Part shown: positions 37,054-46,471 of the stretch, in pieces
Position numbering within the stretch: position 1 is the stretch's first letter
How the letters are laid out: every line of letters begins with the position of its first letter
From: Bacteroidota bacterium
Lineage (GTDB): Bacteria; Bacteroidota; Bacteroidia; UBA4408
Reading direction: 5' to 3'
NCBI GenBank assembly: GCA_963169745.1
Contig: CAUJCU010000009.1
Coordinates: 124,001-188,000 of the forward strand
Length of the DNA: 64,000 nt
Made by a program: the position numbers and the translations under genes
The notes under the pieces: generated by a model
Database searches by the model: none
Told to the model about the DNA's origin: nothing
The model's input: only the letters and a program-made list of their open reading frames with translations

Positions 37054-37861
37054 TTTTACCTATCCACCAAACACTGTGGATGCTTTTATATTAAATATTG
37101 AACCAAAGGTATTTAAGAGTACTAATGCTGCTTGGAATACCCTATGTCTTAATGACCCTTGGAGCGTAGGATATGTCTCAACACTTATCGAGCATCATAA
37201 TTTTAGCACTAAAGAAGACTGGGAAAGTTTTTATTATGCTAGCGGTGAAACAAGATCTCAGGAAATAAATTTAGTTAGCCCTTCATATAAATCATTGTTA
37301 AACAACCACACATTAAAAAAAACAAATCCTGATGAAATAACGAGGCTTAATAAATTCATGAAGGGCTTGAATTACAATTATGGCAGAACAGCCAAGCAAT
37401 TAGCCGATAAGGGTGAAATACTGTATCAATTTATAAAAATAAGCCAGCCCGAAATAACGCTCGAAGATTGTATTGCTTCTGTTCGATTTAGAGTGATTTG
37501 TGAAACCTGGAATGGCATAATATTACAAGAAAGAAACACAATAGCTACTTTAAAAAGTAAATTCCCGGATATTAACTTCGTAAAAACATCTGGTTATTTT
37601 GACCATAAGTATGCTGTTGATTATGAATTGTTTATTGAAGAGAAATTACAAGATGCACTTCAAATAAAACCGAAATCTTATTTGTTTGACAAGCCTTATA
37701 TTATTAAAGCGAAAAATACAAATGAAAAAAAGAATCAAGAATATAGACACATTTTTGGATGTTCAGTATTTACCGTTATTTCTGATAAGTACGGCCATAT
37801 CCATAATCCTGAGATAATTCAAACTTTAAATGATTTGCTGGAGAAAGCAAAAAATAATTGA
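37037..37861 (+). CDS. putative MjaI-family restriction endonuclease
   Basis: 274 residues starting with GTG at 37037, inside thyA; no ATG exists before residue 108. The region [32 protein letters not shown] and the later [17 protein letters not shown] / LQIKPKSYL resembles the MjaI (CTAG-cutting) endonuclease family. A PD-(D/E)xK-like centre is plausible at D195/E197 and Q209-I-K211. No DNA methyltransferase gene lies in the window, which is unusual for a type II enzyme. CTAG occurs in this window (for example 914, 7528, 14484), so the host must be protected elsewhere or the enzyme is inactive or differs in specificity. Family assignment is from memory of the motifs. Confidence 0.6.
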   Translation: MLWLFNFTYPPNTVDAFILNIEPKVFKSTNAAWNTLCLNDPWSVGYVSTLIEHHNFSTKEDWESFYYASGETRSQEINLVSPSYKSLLNNHTLKKTNPDEITRLNKFMKGLNYNYGRTAKQLADKGEILYQFIKISQPEITLEDCIASVRFRVICETWNGIILQERNTIATLKSKFPDINFVKTSGYFDHKYAVDYELFIEEKLQDALQIKPKSYLFDKPYIIKAKNTNEKKNQEYRHIFGCSVFTVISDKYGHIHNPEIIQTLNDLLEKAKNN

Positions 37862-37873
37862 AAAAACAGACTG

Positions 37874-37881
37874 TATATTTG
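37874..37881 (+). promoter_or_regulatory. -7 box of the saccharopine dehydrogenase-family gene
   Basis: TATATTTG, a perfect TAnnTTTG box, in the 33-base gap and 13 bases before the ATG at 37895. No good -33 element was seen. Confidence 0.45.
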
Positions 37882-37894
37882 TAAAAAAGATAAA

Positions 37895-39019
37895 ATGAAA
37901 AAAGTAGCAGTATTGGGAGCCGGTATGGTAGGCAGTGCCATAGCCCTCGATTTAAGTACCACACATCAAGTAACTGCTGTTGACACAAACAAACAAAGGT
38001 TAGACACACTTAAAAAGCAATATGGCTTAAAAGTGTTGCAGGCTGATTTGAATAAAGATACGGAATTAAAAAAAGCCATTAAAGATGCCGATATAGTTGT
38101 AGGGGCAGTTCCTGGATTTATGGGTTTTAATACCTGCAAATCAGTCATTGAATCGGGAAAAAATATGGTTGATATTTCATTTTTTCCTGAAGATGCCATG
38201 GATTTGGATAAATTAGCTGTAAAGAAAAATGTAACGGTAGTTGTAGATTGTGGGGTGGCACCCGGTATGGATAATATTTTATTAGGCTATCACTATCAAC
38301 GAATGCAAGTTACTGACTTTGTGTGTATGGTAGGAGGTTTGCCCGAAGAGCGAAACCTTCCCTTTCAGTACAAAGCACCTTTTTCACCCATTGATGTTAT
38401 TGAAGAATACACACGACCAGCACGTATGGTAGAAAATTTTGAACTTATAACAAAACCTGCATTGAGCGATCCCGAAATTATTCATTTTGAAGGAATAGGC
38501 TCGTTGGAAGCTTTTAATACCGATGGTTTAAGAAGTTTATTTAGAACTATGCCAGTTAAAAATATGGTAGAGAAAACATTGCGCTATCCCGGGCATCGTA
38601 AGCTTATGGAAAATTTGCGCGATATGGGCTTTTTTAGTACAGAAGAAATAACAATCAAAAACCAGAAAATAACACCACTCGAATTGCTTACTCAGGTGTT
38701 GCTCCCTCAATGGAAATTAAACCCAAACGAAAAAGAATTTACTGTTATGCGTGTAATCATTTCTGGTTATGAAAATCACAATCCAGTAACCTATACATAT
38801 GACTTATGGGATAAAACAGAAAAGTCGTCTGGCTTAAGTTCAATGGCTCGAACAACAGGATATACTTGCGCTGCTGTTACTCAATTGATACTAAGTAACA
38901 GATATTACGAGAAAGGAATTTCACTCCCAGAATTTTTAGGAAAAGATACGGCTCATTTTAATTTTATAATGCAGTATCTTAAAGCGCATAAAGTAATTTA
39001 CAAAAAAACACGCCACTAG
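37895..39019 (+). CDS. saccharopine dehydrogenase-family oxidoreductase
   Basis: 374-residue NAD(P)-dependent enzyme. N-terminal Rossmann motif VAVLGAGMVGSAIALDL (4-20), then the DADIVVGAVPGFMGFNTCKSVIESGKNMVDISF region typical of saccharopine dehydrogenase-like proteins, and VDCGVAPGMDNILLGYH. C-terminal domain with GLRSLFRTMPV and KTLRYPGHRKLMENLRDMGFF. The length fits lysine 6-dehydrogenase-like or saccharopine reductase-like members. The exact substrate cannot be assigned from sequence. Confidence 0.85.
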   Translation: MKKVAVLGAGMVGSAIALDLSTTHQVTAVDTNKQRLDTLKKQYGLKVLQADLNKDTELKKAIKDADIVVGAVPGFMGFNTCKSVIESGKNMVDISFFPEDAMDLDKLAVKKNVTVVVDCGVAPGMDNILLGYHYQRMQVTDFVCMVGGLPEERNLPFQYKAPFSPIDVIEEYTRPARMVENFELITKPALSDPEIIHFEGIGSLEAFNTDGLRSLFRTMPVKNMVEKTLRYPGHRKLMENLRDMGFFSTEEITIKNQKITPLELLTQVLLPQWKLNPNEKEFTVMRVIISGYENHNPVTYTYDLWDKTEKSSGLSSMARTTGYTCAAVTQLILSNRYYEKGISLPEFLGKDTAHFNFIMQYLKAHKVIYKKTRH

Positions 39020-39084
39020 TTCCAAAGGTTTCTTTTACATAAAAAGGTAAAAGGTCACTAATTAAGGCATCTTATAATATTTCA

Positions 39085-39092
39085 TACATTCG
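39085..39092 (+). promoter_or_regulatory. -7 box of the P-type ATPase gene
   Basis: TACATTCG, one base from TAnnTTTG, 28 bases before the ATG at 39121. The -33 position reads TTAA, weak. Confidence 0.35.
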
Positions 39093-39120
39093 CATATTGA
39101 AGCGAGTGCTTCATGCTATC

Positions 39121-41640
39121 ATGTTATTAAATACTTTCAGCACTTTTCAAGGGTTAAGCAACCAAGAGGTAATTCAGTCACGCCAAAAGTATGGGTTAAA
39201 CCAAATAGCCAAAGCGCCTGAACGAACTTGGTATAACTTGCTTTTAGATATTTTTAAAGAACCTATGCTGGTGCTTCTTTTTGCCGTTCTTATTATTTAC
39301 TTGATAGTAGGAAACTATGCTGAAGGTATTTTTATGTTTATTGCAATTATTGCTGTTTCGGCTATTTCATATTATCAGGACAACCGTAGTAAAAAAGCAC
39401 TTGAGGCTATTCAAAAGCTAAATGAACCACTTAGTAAAGTAATTCGACAGGGAGTAGTAATTGAAATACCTACTCATGAAATAGCTGTTGGCGATTATTG
39501 CATTATTGAGGAGGGAAAAAGTATTAATGCTGATGGTACAATTGTTTATAGTAATGATTTTTCGGTAAACGAATCTTCTTTAACAGGCGAAAGTTATTCT
39601 GTATTCAAAAGCAATGAAGCAGAAGATAACTTTGTTTATAGCGGCACCATTGTTGTATCAGGTTTAGCTGTTTTTATAGTTGAAAAAATAGGGAGTAACA
39701 CGAAACTAGGAATAATAGGCTCATCGGTATTAGAAATTAGGGAGAGTAAATCACCTTTGCAAATTCAAATTTCATACTTTATTAAGGCAATGACTATTAT
39801 TGGTTCCATAGTCTTTATAATGGTATGTGCCTTTAAATATTATCATACTCACAATTTTATTTATAGCTTACTTAACGGCCTTACTCTGGCAATGTCTGTT
39901 TTACCCGAGGAAATACCGGTTGCTTTTACCACTTTCATGGCTTTAGGATCATGGAAACTTATGCAAGAGGGAATTATTGTAAAAAACAGTAGTGTAGTTG
40001 AAACATTAGGGAGCACAACAGTTTTTTGTACCGATAAAACCGGCACAATAACTCAAAATACCATGCACCTAAGAATGATATTTCACGCTGCTTCCGATAC
40101 TCTTGCTGAAGAACATGATTTTGATAAACCTCAATACCAAGAACTATTAGCTTATGCCATGTGGAGCAGCGAGCCGGTGCCTTTTGATCCTATGGAAAAA
40201 ACTCTACATCATATTTATGAAAAATTACATAAACAAGATGAACGAAAAAACTTTCAAATGATTCATGAATACCCTTTTTCAGGGAGGCCTCCGATGATGA
40301 CGCATTTATTTGAAAACAGCCAGGGTAAAAGAATAATTGCCTCAAAAGGAGCTCCAGAAGCCATTTTGGAAGTGTCTTCGTTATCCATAACTGAACAAGA
40401 GAAAATAAAAAGTCAAATAACGAAGTTGAGCTTACAAGGGTTCCGAATTTTAGGCGTTGGAAAAGCAGAATTTGAAGGGAAAAATTTACCCACAATACAA
40501 CAAGATTTTCATTTCGAGTTTTAAGGTCTTTTAATTTTTTATGATCCTCCAAAAGAAAATATCCAAAGTGTTTTTAAACAAATTGAAGAAGCCGGAATTA
40601 AAATAAAAATTATTACCGGAGATAATTCTGAAACCACACAAAGTATTGCCAAACAAATTGGAATAAAGGGGTATGAGCAAGCATTGAGTGGTAACGATAT
40701 ACTTAACCTTGGAGAGCAGGAATTACAACTGCAAGTTCAACAAAAAAAACTGTTTTTTAGAATGTTCCCAGAAGCTAAAATGAGAATTATTAATGCGCTT
40801 AAACGAAATGGTGAAATTGTTGCCATGATGGGCGATGGGGTAAATGATGCACCGGCTCTTAAAGCGGCACATATTGGTATTGCTATGGGCAGCAAAGGAA
40901 CAGAGATTGCCAAAGAAGCGGCTGCGTTAATAATTATTAATGACGATTTGAATAAGCTAATAATAGCTGTTGCTGCCGGAAGGCGCATTTATGCCAATAT
41001 CAAAAAAGCTATTCAATACATCATTTCAATTCATATACCAATTATTCTTACTGTTTCCTTACCTCTGTTTTTAGGTTGGGTGTATCCTGAAATTTTTACT
41101 CCGGTACATGTTATTTTTTTAGAACTGATTATGGGACCTACCTGCTCTATTGTTTACGAAAATGAACCTATGGATGCCAATACCATGCAGCTTCCACCAA
41201 GACCCATCATCGACACTTTCTTTAAATGGCCAGAACTCTTCTTAAGTATTACTCAAGGATTAATTATTAGTGCCGGAGTACTTTTTGTTTATCAATATGC
41301 AATACAAATTGAAGCGCTCGAAGAAAAAACTAGAGCTATGGTGTTCAGTACGCTTATTTTTTCTAATGTGTTATTAAGCCTGGTAAATCGTTCCTTTTAT
41401 TATAGTATTTTTGAAATGCTTAAAGTACGCAATCACTTACTTTTGGGAATAAATATTTTAGTTTTGATAATGCTTGCACTTATTCTAAATGTTCCGGTTC
41501 TGGAACAATTTTTTAAAGTTACCTCATTAAACCGTTATGAGGTTATGGTATCTATATGCGTTTCTCTAATTTCAGTATTATGGTTTGAGGGTTTTAAATG
41601 GGTAAAAAGAAAAAGAAACCCGAATACTTTAAATGCATAA
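39121..41640 (+). pseudogene. P-type cation ATPase interrupted by one in-frame stop codon
   Basis: A P2-type (calcium-ATPase-like) pump readable over about 839 codons in a single frame, except for TAA at 40522-40524. Before the stop: actuator LTGESYSVF, membrane motif PEEIPVAFTTF, phosphorylation site CTDKTGTITQN, and nucleotide-binding SKGAPEAIL. After it, in the same frame: GLLIFYDPP...IKIITGDNSETTQ, then the hinge GDGVNDAPALK and the last membrane helices. The stop stands where relatives usually have Leu (FEF-L-GLL), so one base change (TTA to TAA) explains it. Everything else looks intact, implying a recent mutation, a sequencing error, or read-through. A TTG extension at 39097 was rejected. 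Confidence 0.85.
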
Positions 41641-41647
41641 TTATTAT

Positions 41648-42538
41648 ATGAAACAATTGTTTATGATTGACCCAACCCGATTTAATATCAATTCCTTGTG
41701 GCATGGTTTTAGTCAAATCATGCTTCAGGAAAACCGAATCACCGGTATTTTATTTTTAGTCGGTATTTCTTATGGTTCAGTAAGTATGGGCATAGCAGCT
41801 TTAGCAGCTACGCTGATAGCAACCTTAACGGCACACTATTTAAAATATGATTTATCTAAAATAAACCAGGGCTTGTATGGTTTTAGTGCAGCTTTGGTTG
41901 GCGTTGCTATGATGTTATTTATAAAGCCACTACTTTTAACAACCTTTTTTGTTGTAGTTGGGGCTGTATTAGCACCTGTTTTACAACATTTCTTTATAAA
42001 ACGAAATATTCCAGCGTTTACTTTTCCCTTTGTTTTAATAACTTGGCTTGTATATTATTTTACACAAATTTCTTTTCCCGAATGTATAAATCATACTTTA
42101 GCTACTGAAACAGAGTATATTCCCATTTTGAACTATATATTAAATGGATTTGGACAAGTTATTCTTCAGGGCAATTGGGTTTCGGGTTTCCTGTTTTTTG
42201 TTGCCGTTTTGTTAAGTTCATATTGGGCAGCTATTTTTGGTGCTGTAGCGGCATGCTTTTCAGCTTTTTTGTTCGTTTTAATGTCTGCTTCTCATGATTC
42301 ATTGCAAATGGGACTCTTTAGTTTTAATGCCGTTTTGTGTGCAATAACATTTTCAGGTAAAAATTTAAGGGCTTTTTTATGGAGCTTTTTAGCTGTTTTT
42401 TTGTCAGTATTGATAGAGTGGGTATTTTGGAAATGGCAAATTTTACCGCTTACTTTCCCTTTTGTAGCTGCATCATTCATAACTACCAAAATTAAACATA
42501 AATCACATAATTTCAACAAGTTAACATCTAATTTTTAA
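41648..42538 (+). CDS. urea transporter family protein
   Basis: Channel-like membrane protein of the UT family, 296 residues from the ATG at 41648 (an ATG at 41633 would overlap the ATPase end by 8 bases). It shows two homologous halves, each opening with the same pattern: GFSQIMLQENRITGILFLVGI and GFGQVILQGNWVSGFLFFVAV. About ten hydrophobic segments, with NQGLYGFSAALVGVAM and FSFNAVLCAITFSG as the pore-lining repeats. No urease genes are in the window. It follows the broken ATPase directly, possibly in the same operon. Confidence 0.85.
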   Translation: MKQLFMIDPTRFNINSLWHGFSQIMLQENRITGILFLVGISYGSVSMGIAALAATLIATLTAHYLKYDLSKINQGLYGFSAALVGVAMMLFIKPLLLTTFFVVVGAVLAPVLQHFFIKRNIPAFTFPFVLITWLVYYFTQISFPECINHTLATETEYIPILNYILNGFGQVILQGNWVSGFLFFVAVLLSSYWAAIFGAVAACFSAFLFVLMSASHDSLQMGLFSFNAVLCAITFSGKNLRAFLWSFLAVFLSVLIEWVFWKWQILPLTFPFVAASFITTKIKHKSHNFNKLTSNF

Positions 42539-42658
42539 GATTTTAGCATAGCAAACTCACTAATTTTCGAATCTCTTTTTGGCAATTTTTAAAAATAAAT
42601 TTTTGGTTTAAGAAAAATAACATACATTGCCAAAAATTAAGTTGAAAATAGTATTACA

Positions 42659-43720
42659 ATGGCTTTAAAATCAACTAAAAAGAAAACTGTTGCCCGTAAA
42701 ACTTCTATGGCAGCCAAGAGTAAAACCGCCAAACAGGCAGTAAAAAAGGCTCCTGCTTCTAATAAGGCAACAACAAAAATTATAGAAAAATCTAAGGCCA
42801 AGAAATCTGTTAAAAATGCTTCAAAAGACCTCGTTAAAGCAACAAAATTAAAATCTAAAGGACAAATAAAGTCTGCTCCTAAAGCGGTTAAAACACCGGT
42901 TAAGAAAACGTCAAAAGTAGTAAAGTTAAACTCAAAAAAGCAGGTAAACAGTAAAAATAGTTCTACAAAGTCGAAGTCTGCCTCAATAAAGAAAACGACT
43001 ATTGCAGTTAAGAAAGTAGCTAAAAAAGCAAATGTTAAATCGCCCGAAAAAACACAGGCTATAAAAAAGAAGGTAGCAGAGAAAAAACCAATAAAAAACA
43101 ATATAACTAAGGCAGTTACTACGAGTCAAGCAAAAGCCAAAAAAGGGCCACTAATTAAACCCGAACTAAAAGGGCAAAAGAAAGAGGTATCAAAAACGGC
43201 TCTTAGTCAAAATCAAAAACAACAAAAGATAACCATAGAGAAAGCCGAAACACGATTAAAGCCTGTAACCAAACCCATTGTTAAAAATACCGGAGCAGAT
43301 TCGAGTGCAGCATTAAAGAATATGGCAATTCGGTCCAAGTACAAGCGTATTGAAATTGAGTATCCAGTACAAGCATCTACACACATTTTGTTTAGTTATT
43401 TAAGTACTAGTTCAGGATTGTCTGAATGGTTTGCCGATAAAGTTATTGAGAAAAGTGACTACATGATTTTTATTTGGGATGACACACAACAAGCCGCAAA
43501 AGTACTCTCTGTTAAAGAGGACCAATATATTCGTTTCAGATGGTTAGATATGCCTGAAGCCATTTTCTTTGAATTTAGGATTGAAACAGATGATTTAACC
43601 ACAGATTCAGCATTGATAATTACTGATTTCTGTGAAGATGAAAAATCGGTTGAGTCAACTCGTAAACTATGGGACAGTCAAATTGAAAAATTATTTAATG
43701 CCCTAGGCATAACACATTGA
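42659..43720 (+). CDS. histone-H1-like lysine-rich tail fused to a START-like domain
   Basis: 353 residues in one continuous frame. Residues 1-225 are low-complexity Lys/Ala/Ser/Thr/Val (for example KSTKKKTVARKTSMAAKSKT), like the DNA-binding tails of histone-H1-like bacterial proteins. Residues 228-353 are a START-like (SRPBCC) domain of the Bacteroidota type: YPVQASTHILFSYLSTSSGLSEWFADK, a WDD strand, FRWLDMPEAIFFEFRI, ALIITDFCED, and a C-terminal helix LWDSQIEKLFNALG. In most Bacteroidota I know, the START-like protein stands alone at about 130 residues. An internal ATG at 43322 sits exactly at the domain border and could give a short form. Likely DNA-bound; ligand unknown. Confidence 0.75.
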   Translation: MALKSTKKKTVARKTSMAAKSKTAKQAVKKAPASNKATTKIIEKSKAKKSVKNASKDLVKATKLKSKGQIKSAPKAVKTPVKKTSKVVKLNSKKQVNSKNSSTKSKSASIKKTTIAVKKVAKKANVKSPEKTQAIKKKVAEKKPIKNNITKAVTTSQAKAKKGPLIKPELKGQKKEVSKTALSQNQKQQKITIEKAETRLKPVTKPIVKNTGADSSAALKNMAIRSKYKRIEIEYPVQASTHILFSYLSTSSGLSEWFADKVIEKSDYMIFIWDDTQQAAKVLSVKEDQYIRFRWLDMPEAIFFEFRIETDDLTTDSALIITDFCEDEKSVESTRKLWDSQIEKLFNALGITH

Positions 43721-43759
43721 TTTTTCAAATGACCATTTAGCGTCATTCAATTAAAAATT

Positions 43760-44677
43760 ATGAATTATCAGTTGCTTCGCGAAATGTGCGCTACTCATGC
43801 CCCTTCGGGTGATGAGGAGGCAATGACAAGTTATTTGCTACAGTATATAAATGAACAAAAGAATACTTGGAAAACACAGCCTAAAGTATTAAGTGGTAAG
43901 GAGTTTCAAAATTGTATTGTTTTAGTTTTTGGAAAACCCACCACAGCTATTTTTGCACATATTGACTCGGTAGGTTTTACAGTTCGCTATAACCAACAAT
44001 TAATAAAAGTAGGCGGCCCTGATATTGAAAGTGGGTATAAGTTACAAGGAACTGATAGTAAAGGATTAATAAATTGTATTCTGGAATGTGACGAGGAGCG
44101 AAACCTAAGCTACCGTTGTGACCGCGAAATTGATCGTGGTACTATGCTTACTTTTTTATCGGAGTGGCTCGAGGAAAAGGACTATATTCAATGCTGCTCA
44201 CTAGATAATCGTATAGGAGTATTTAGTGCTTTAAAAGTAGCTGAAACCCTGCAAAATGGAATAATTTGTTTTAGCTGCTGGGAAGAAACCGGAGGTGGTA
44301 GTGTTGCTTTCTTGGCTCGCTATATAGCCGAACAATATGGCATTAAACAAGCCCTGATTTCTGATATTACATGGGTTACCGATGGTGTTTTTCATGGACA
44401 GGGTTGCGTTATTTCTATGCGAGATAGCGGTATTCCTCGTAGAAACTACATTCAAAGAATAATAGATCTTGCCAAAAAAAGTGGTATTCTATTTCAATTA
44501 GAGGTTGAAGCAAGCGGAGGCAGTGATGGCAACGTCATTCACCATAGCCCTTATCCTATTGATTGGTGCTTTGTAGGAGCACCTGAGAGCCATGCTCATA
44601 GCCCACATGAGAGAGTTCATAAAACGGATATAGAAAGTATGATTAATTTGTATAAATGGCTTATGCACAACATGTAA
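43760..44677 (+). CDS. M42-family aminopeptidase-like metalloprotein
   Basis: 305 residues of the M20/M42 di-zinc peptidase clan. Candidate metal and catalytic residues: AHIDSVGF (His, Asp), CSLDNRIGV (bridging Asp), CWEETGGGS (catalytic Glu plus metal Glu), ISDITWVTDG (Asp) and the late HSPHERVHKTD (His). The N-terminal MCATHAPSGDEEAMTSYL is the usual family start. Slightly shorter than typical M42 enzymes (about 340-360). Substrate unknown; leucyl/glutamyl aminopeptidase or deblocking activity is likely. Confidence 0.82.
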   Translation: MNYQLLREMCATHAPSGDEEAMTSYLLQYINEQKNTWKTQPKVLSGKEFQNCIVLVFGKPTTAIFAHIDSVGFTVRYNQQLIKVGGPDIESGYKLQGTDSKGLINCILECDEERNLSYRCDREIDRGTMLTFLSEWLEEKDYIQCCSLDNRIGVFSALKVAETLQNGIICFSCWEETGGGSVAFLARYIAEQYGIKQALISDITWVTDGVFHGQGCVISMRDSGIPRRNYIQRIIDLAKKSGILFQLEVEASGGSDGNVIHHSPYPIDWCFVGAPESHAHSPHERVHKTDIESMINLYKWLMHNM

Positions 44678-44803
44678 CGCATAATATTCTTTGGCGTATT
44701 TGCTGTTTAAATATTTTCAAAATGCCCCAATCTAACTATTGTGTAATCCTTTAACCCCTCAATTTAAGTTAGTTTTAGTATTCTAAACAGAATACTCTTA
44801 ATA

Positions 44804-45481
44804 TCATATCTTCCAGTTTATCGTGCTTTGTCCGGTTACAGTTAAATATGTGTTGGCTGCTGAAAAATGACGACAACCTAAAAAGCCATTATGTGCCGAG
44901 AACGGTGATGGGTGCGCTGCTTTTAAAATCAAATGTTTTTGGGGATTAATAAGTAACTCTTTTTGTTGCGCAAACTGTCCCCAAAGCATAAAAACTAAAT
45001 TTTCTCTTTGCTCCGATAGGTGGTAAATTACAGCATTGGTAAAATTCTCCCATCCCGCTGCTTTGTGCGATGCTGGTTCATTTTCATTAACGGTTAATAG
45101 AGCATTAAGTAAAAACACTCCTTGATGAGTCCAGGCTTCTAAATTACCATGTTCGGCTATAGGATACCCTAAATCTTGATTCAGCTCTTTATAAATATTG
45201 AGCAGAGATGGAGGTTTTTTTACCCCTTTAGGAACCGAAAAACTCAAACCATGTGCTTGACCTGGGCCGTGATAAGGATCCTGCCCCAAAATAACCACTT
45301 TCACTTGCTCAAATGGAGTAAGGTTAAATGCATTAAACAGTAAAGAACCGGACGGATAAATTACTTTTCCCTTTGATTTTTCATTTAGTATAAAGGTTTT
45401 AATTTTTGAAAAGTAGTCCTGCTTAAACTCATCATCTAAGACTTTTTTCCAGCTTGCGTGAATCTGTACTTCTTTACTCAT
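44804..45481 (-). CDS. ung: uracil-DNA glycosylase
   Basis: Removes uracil from DNA. 225 residues of family 1 UDG with the water-activating GQDPYHGPGQAHGLSFSV and the leucine-loop HPSPFSAHNGFLGCRHFS, both complete. The ATG at 45481 gives MSKEVQIHASWKKVLDDEF, in line with family members. Convergent with the M42 gene. A minus-strand -7 box lies just upstream. Confidence 0.97.
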   Translation of the reverse strand: MSKEVQIHASWKKVLDDEFKQDYFSKIKTFILNEKSKGKVIYPSGSLLFNAFNLTPFEQVKVVILGQDPYHGPGQAHGLSFSVPKGVKKPPSLLNIYKELNQDLGYPIAEHGNLEAWTHQGVFLLNALLTVNENEPASHKAAGWENFTNAVIYHLSEQRENLVFMLWGQFAQQKELLINPQKHLILKAAHPSPFSAHNGFLGCRHFSAANTYLTVTGQSTINWKI

Positions 45482-45497
45482 TACTTATTTTAAAACA

Positions 45498-45526
45498 CAA
45501 AAATAAGGCTTTATCGGCTAACCAAA
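45498..45526 (-). promoter_or_regulatory. promoter of ung
   Basis: The minus strand carries TTTG (45526-45523), a 17-base spacer and TATTTTTG (45505-45498), a perfect TAnnTTTG box, 17 bases before the start codon. Confidence 0.5.
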
Positions 45527-45625
45527 AATATCACCAATTAAAAGTGAATAATCTCATTTTAAAATTAAACATTGCATAGGGCATTATCAGTATGTTTGAA
45601 TAATTTTTAAGTCACGATTTCGGGG

Positions 45626-46309
45626 ATGTTTCAAAAAACGAAAATAAGAGGAGCATTTTTTATATTTTTTATTATGGTTTTTAGCTATACAAAAGCACAG
45701 CTTCTCGATAGCCTAAAGCAAGATTTAAAAATGAAACCCGTTTTTCATTATAAATTAGACTCACGTAGTGCTTTTATAGGAAACAAAAGTGCCAATGTTT
45801 GGGGTATAAAATTAGGTATTGGCTTTAATAAAAACCTTCGCTTTGGATTAGGGTATAACTATCTGAAATCACGACTTCCGTCAACCGAAACTCTAAGGTC
45901 GCCTAATAACTTATTCCCTGTTAAAGCACGGCTTAGAATTCGTTATCTTAGTATTTATGCCGAATATGTTTATTATCGTAAAAACAAGTGGGAGCTTTCA
46001 GTTCCGGTACAATTTGGATTAGGGAATACTTTGTATGTCCCTTATTTTAGCTCAGATGTAGCAATTATAAAAGAACCCACGTTTCTGCTCTTATACGAAC
46101 CTTGTTTGAGTGTTAACTACCGTATTGTTAAATTTATTGGCATAGGAACAGAAATGGGTTTGCGACTTGCTTTGCATAAAGACCGGCAAATAAAAGAGCA
46201 AATAACAGCGCCAATCTATGTTTTTAAAGCCATGATTTATTGGGGTGATATGATTAATTACTTTTGGCCTAATCATAAAATACCAAAACCAATTATGGAT
46301 GTTTTGTAG
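45626..46309 (+). CDS. predicted outer-membrane beta-barrel protein, function unknown
   Basis: 227 residues with a signal peptide (about 1-24, ending SYTKAQ). The mature part alternates polar and aromatic residues in short strands (GIKLGIGFNKNLRFGLGYNYL, ARLRIRYLSIYAEYVYYR, WELSVPVQFGLGNTLY), typical of a small barrel. No specific family recognised. Single gene. Confidence 0.65.
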   Translation: MFQKTKIRGAFFIFFIMVFSYTKAQLLDSLKQDLKMKPVFHYKLDSRSAFIGNKSANVWGIKLGIGFNKNLRFGLGYNYLKSRLPSTETLRSPNNLFPVKARLRIRYLSIYAEYVYYRKNKWELSVPVQFGLGNTLYVPYFSSDVAIIKEPTFLLLYEPCLSVNYRIVKFIGIGTEMGLRLALHKDRQIKEQITAPIYVFKAMIYWGDMINYFWPNHKIPKPIMDVL

Positions 46310-46471
46310 GGTAAATTAGAGCAGTTTGAATGCTTTTTTAAGTCTCTCTTTAGAAGAGATTAACAAATGGTTAAATTATTTAAGACTATTGTTATATTAT
46401 GGTTAAATGACTTTAGCAAGCATTCATAGACCTTAAATTATTTGTAATTTTACAAAATAAAAACAAGTTAT

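Noticed and set aside
42637-43101. Minus-strand 154-codon ORF rich in Phe/Ala/Val opposite the lysine-rich gene
   Set aside because: It is the reverse image of a Lys/Ala repeat; the plus frame ends in a real START-like domain.
46360-46408. Direct repeat ATGGTTAAAT (46367-46376 and 46399-46408) and TTAAC-N5-GTTAA upstream of the response regulator, as a PhoB-type box
   Set aside because: The 32-base spacing does not match OmpR/PhoB direct repeats, and short AT-rich repeats are common here.
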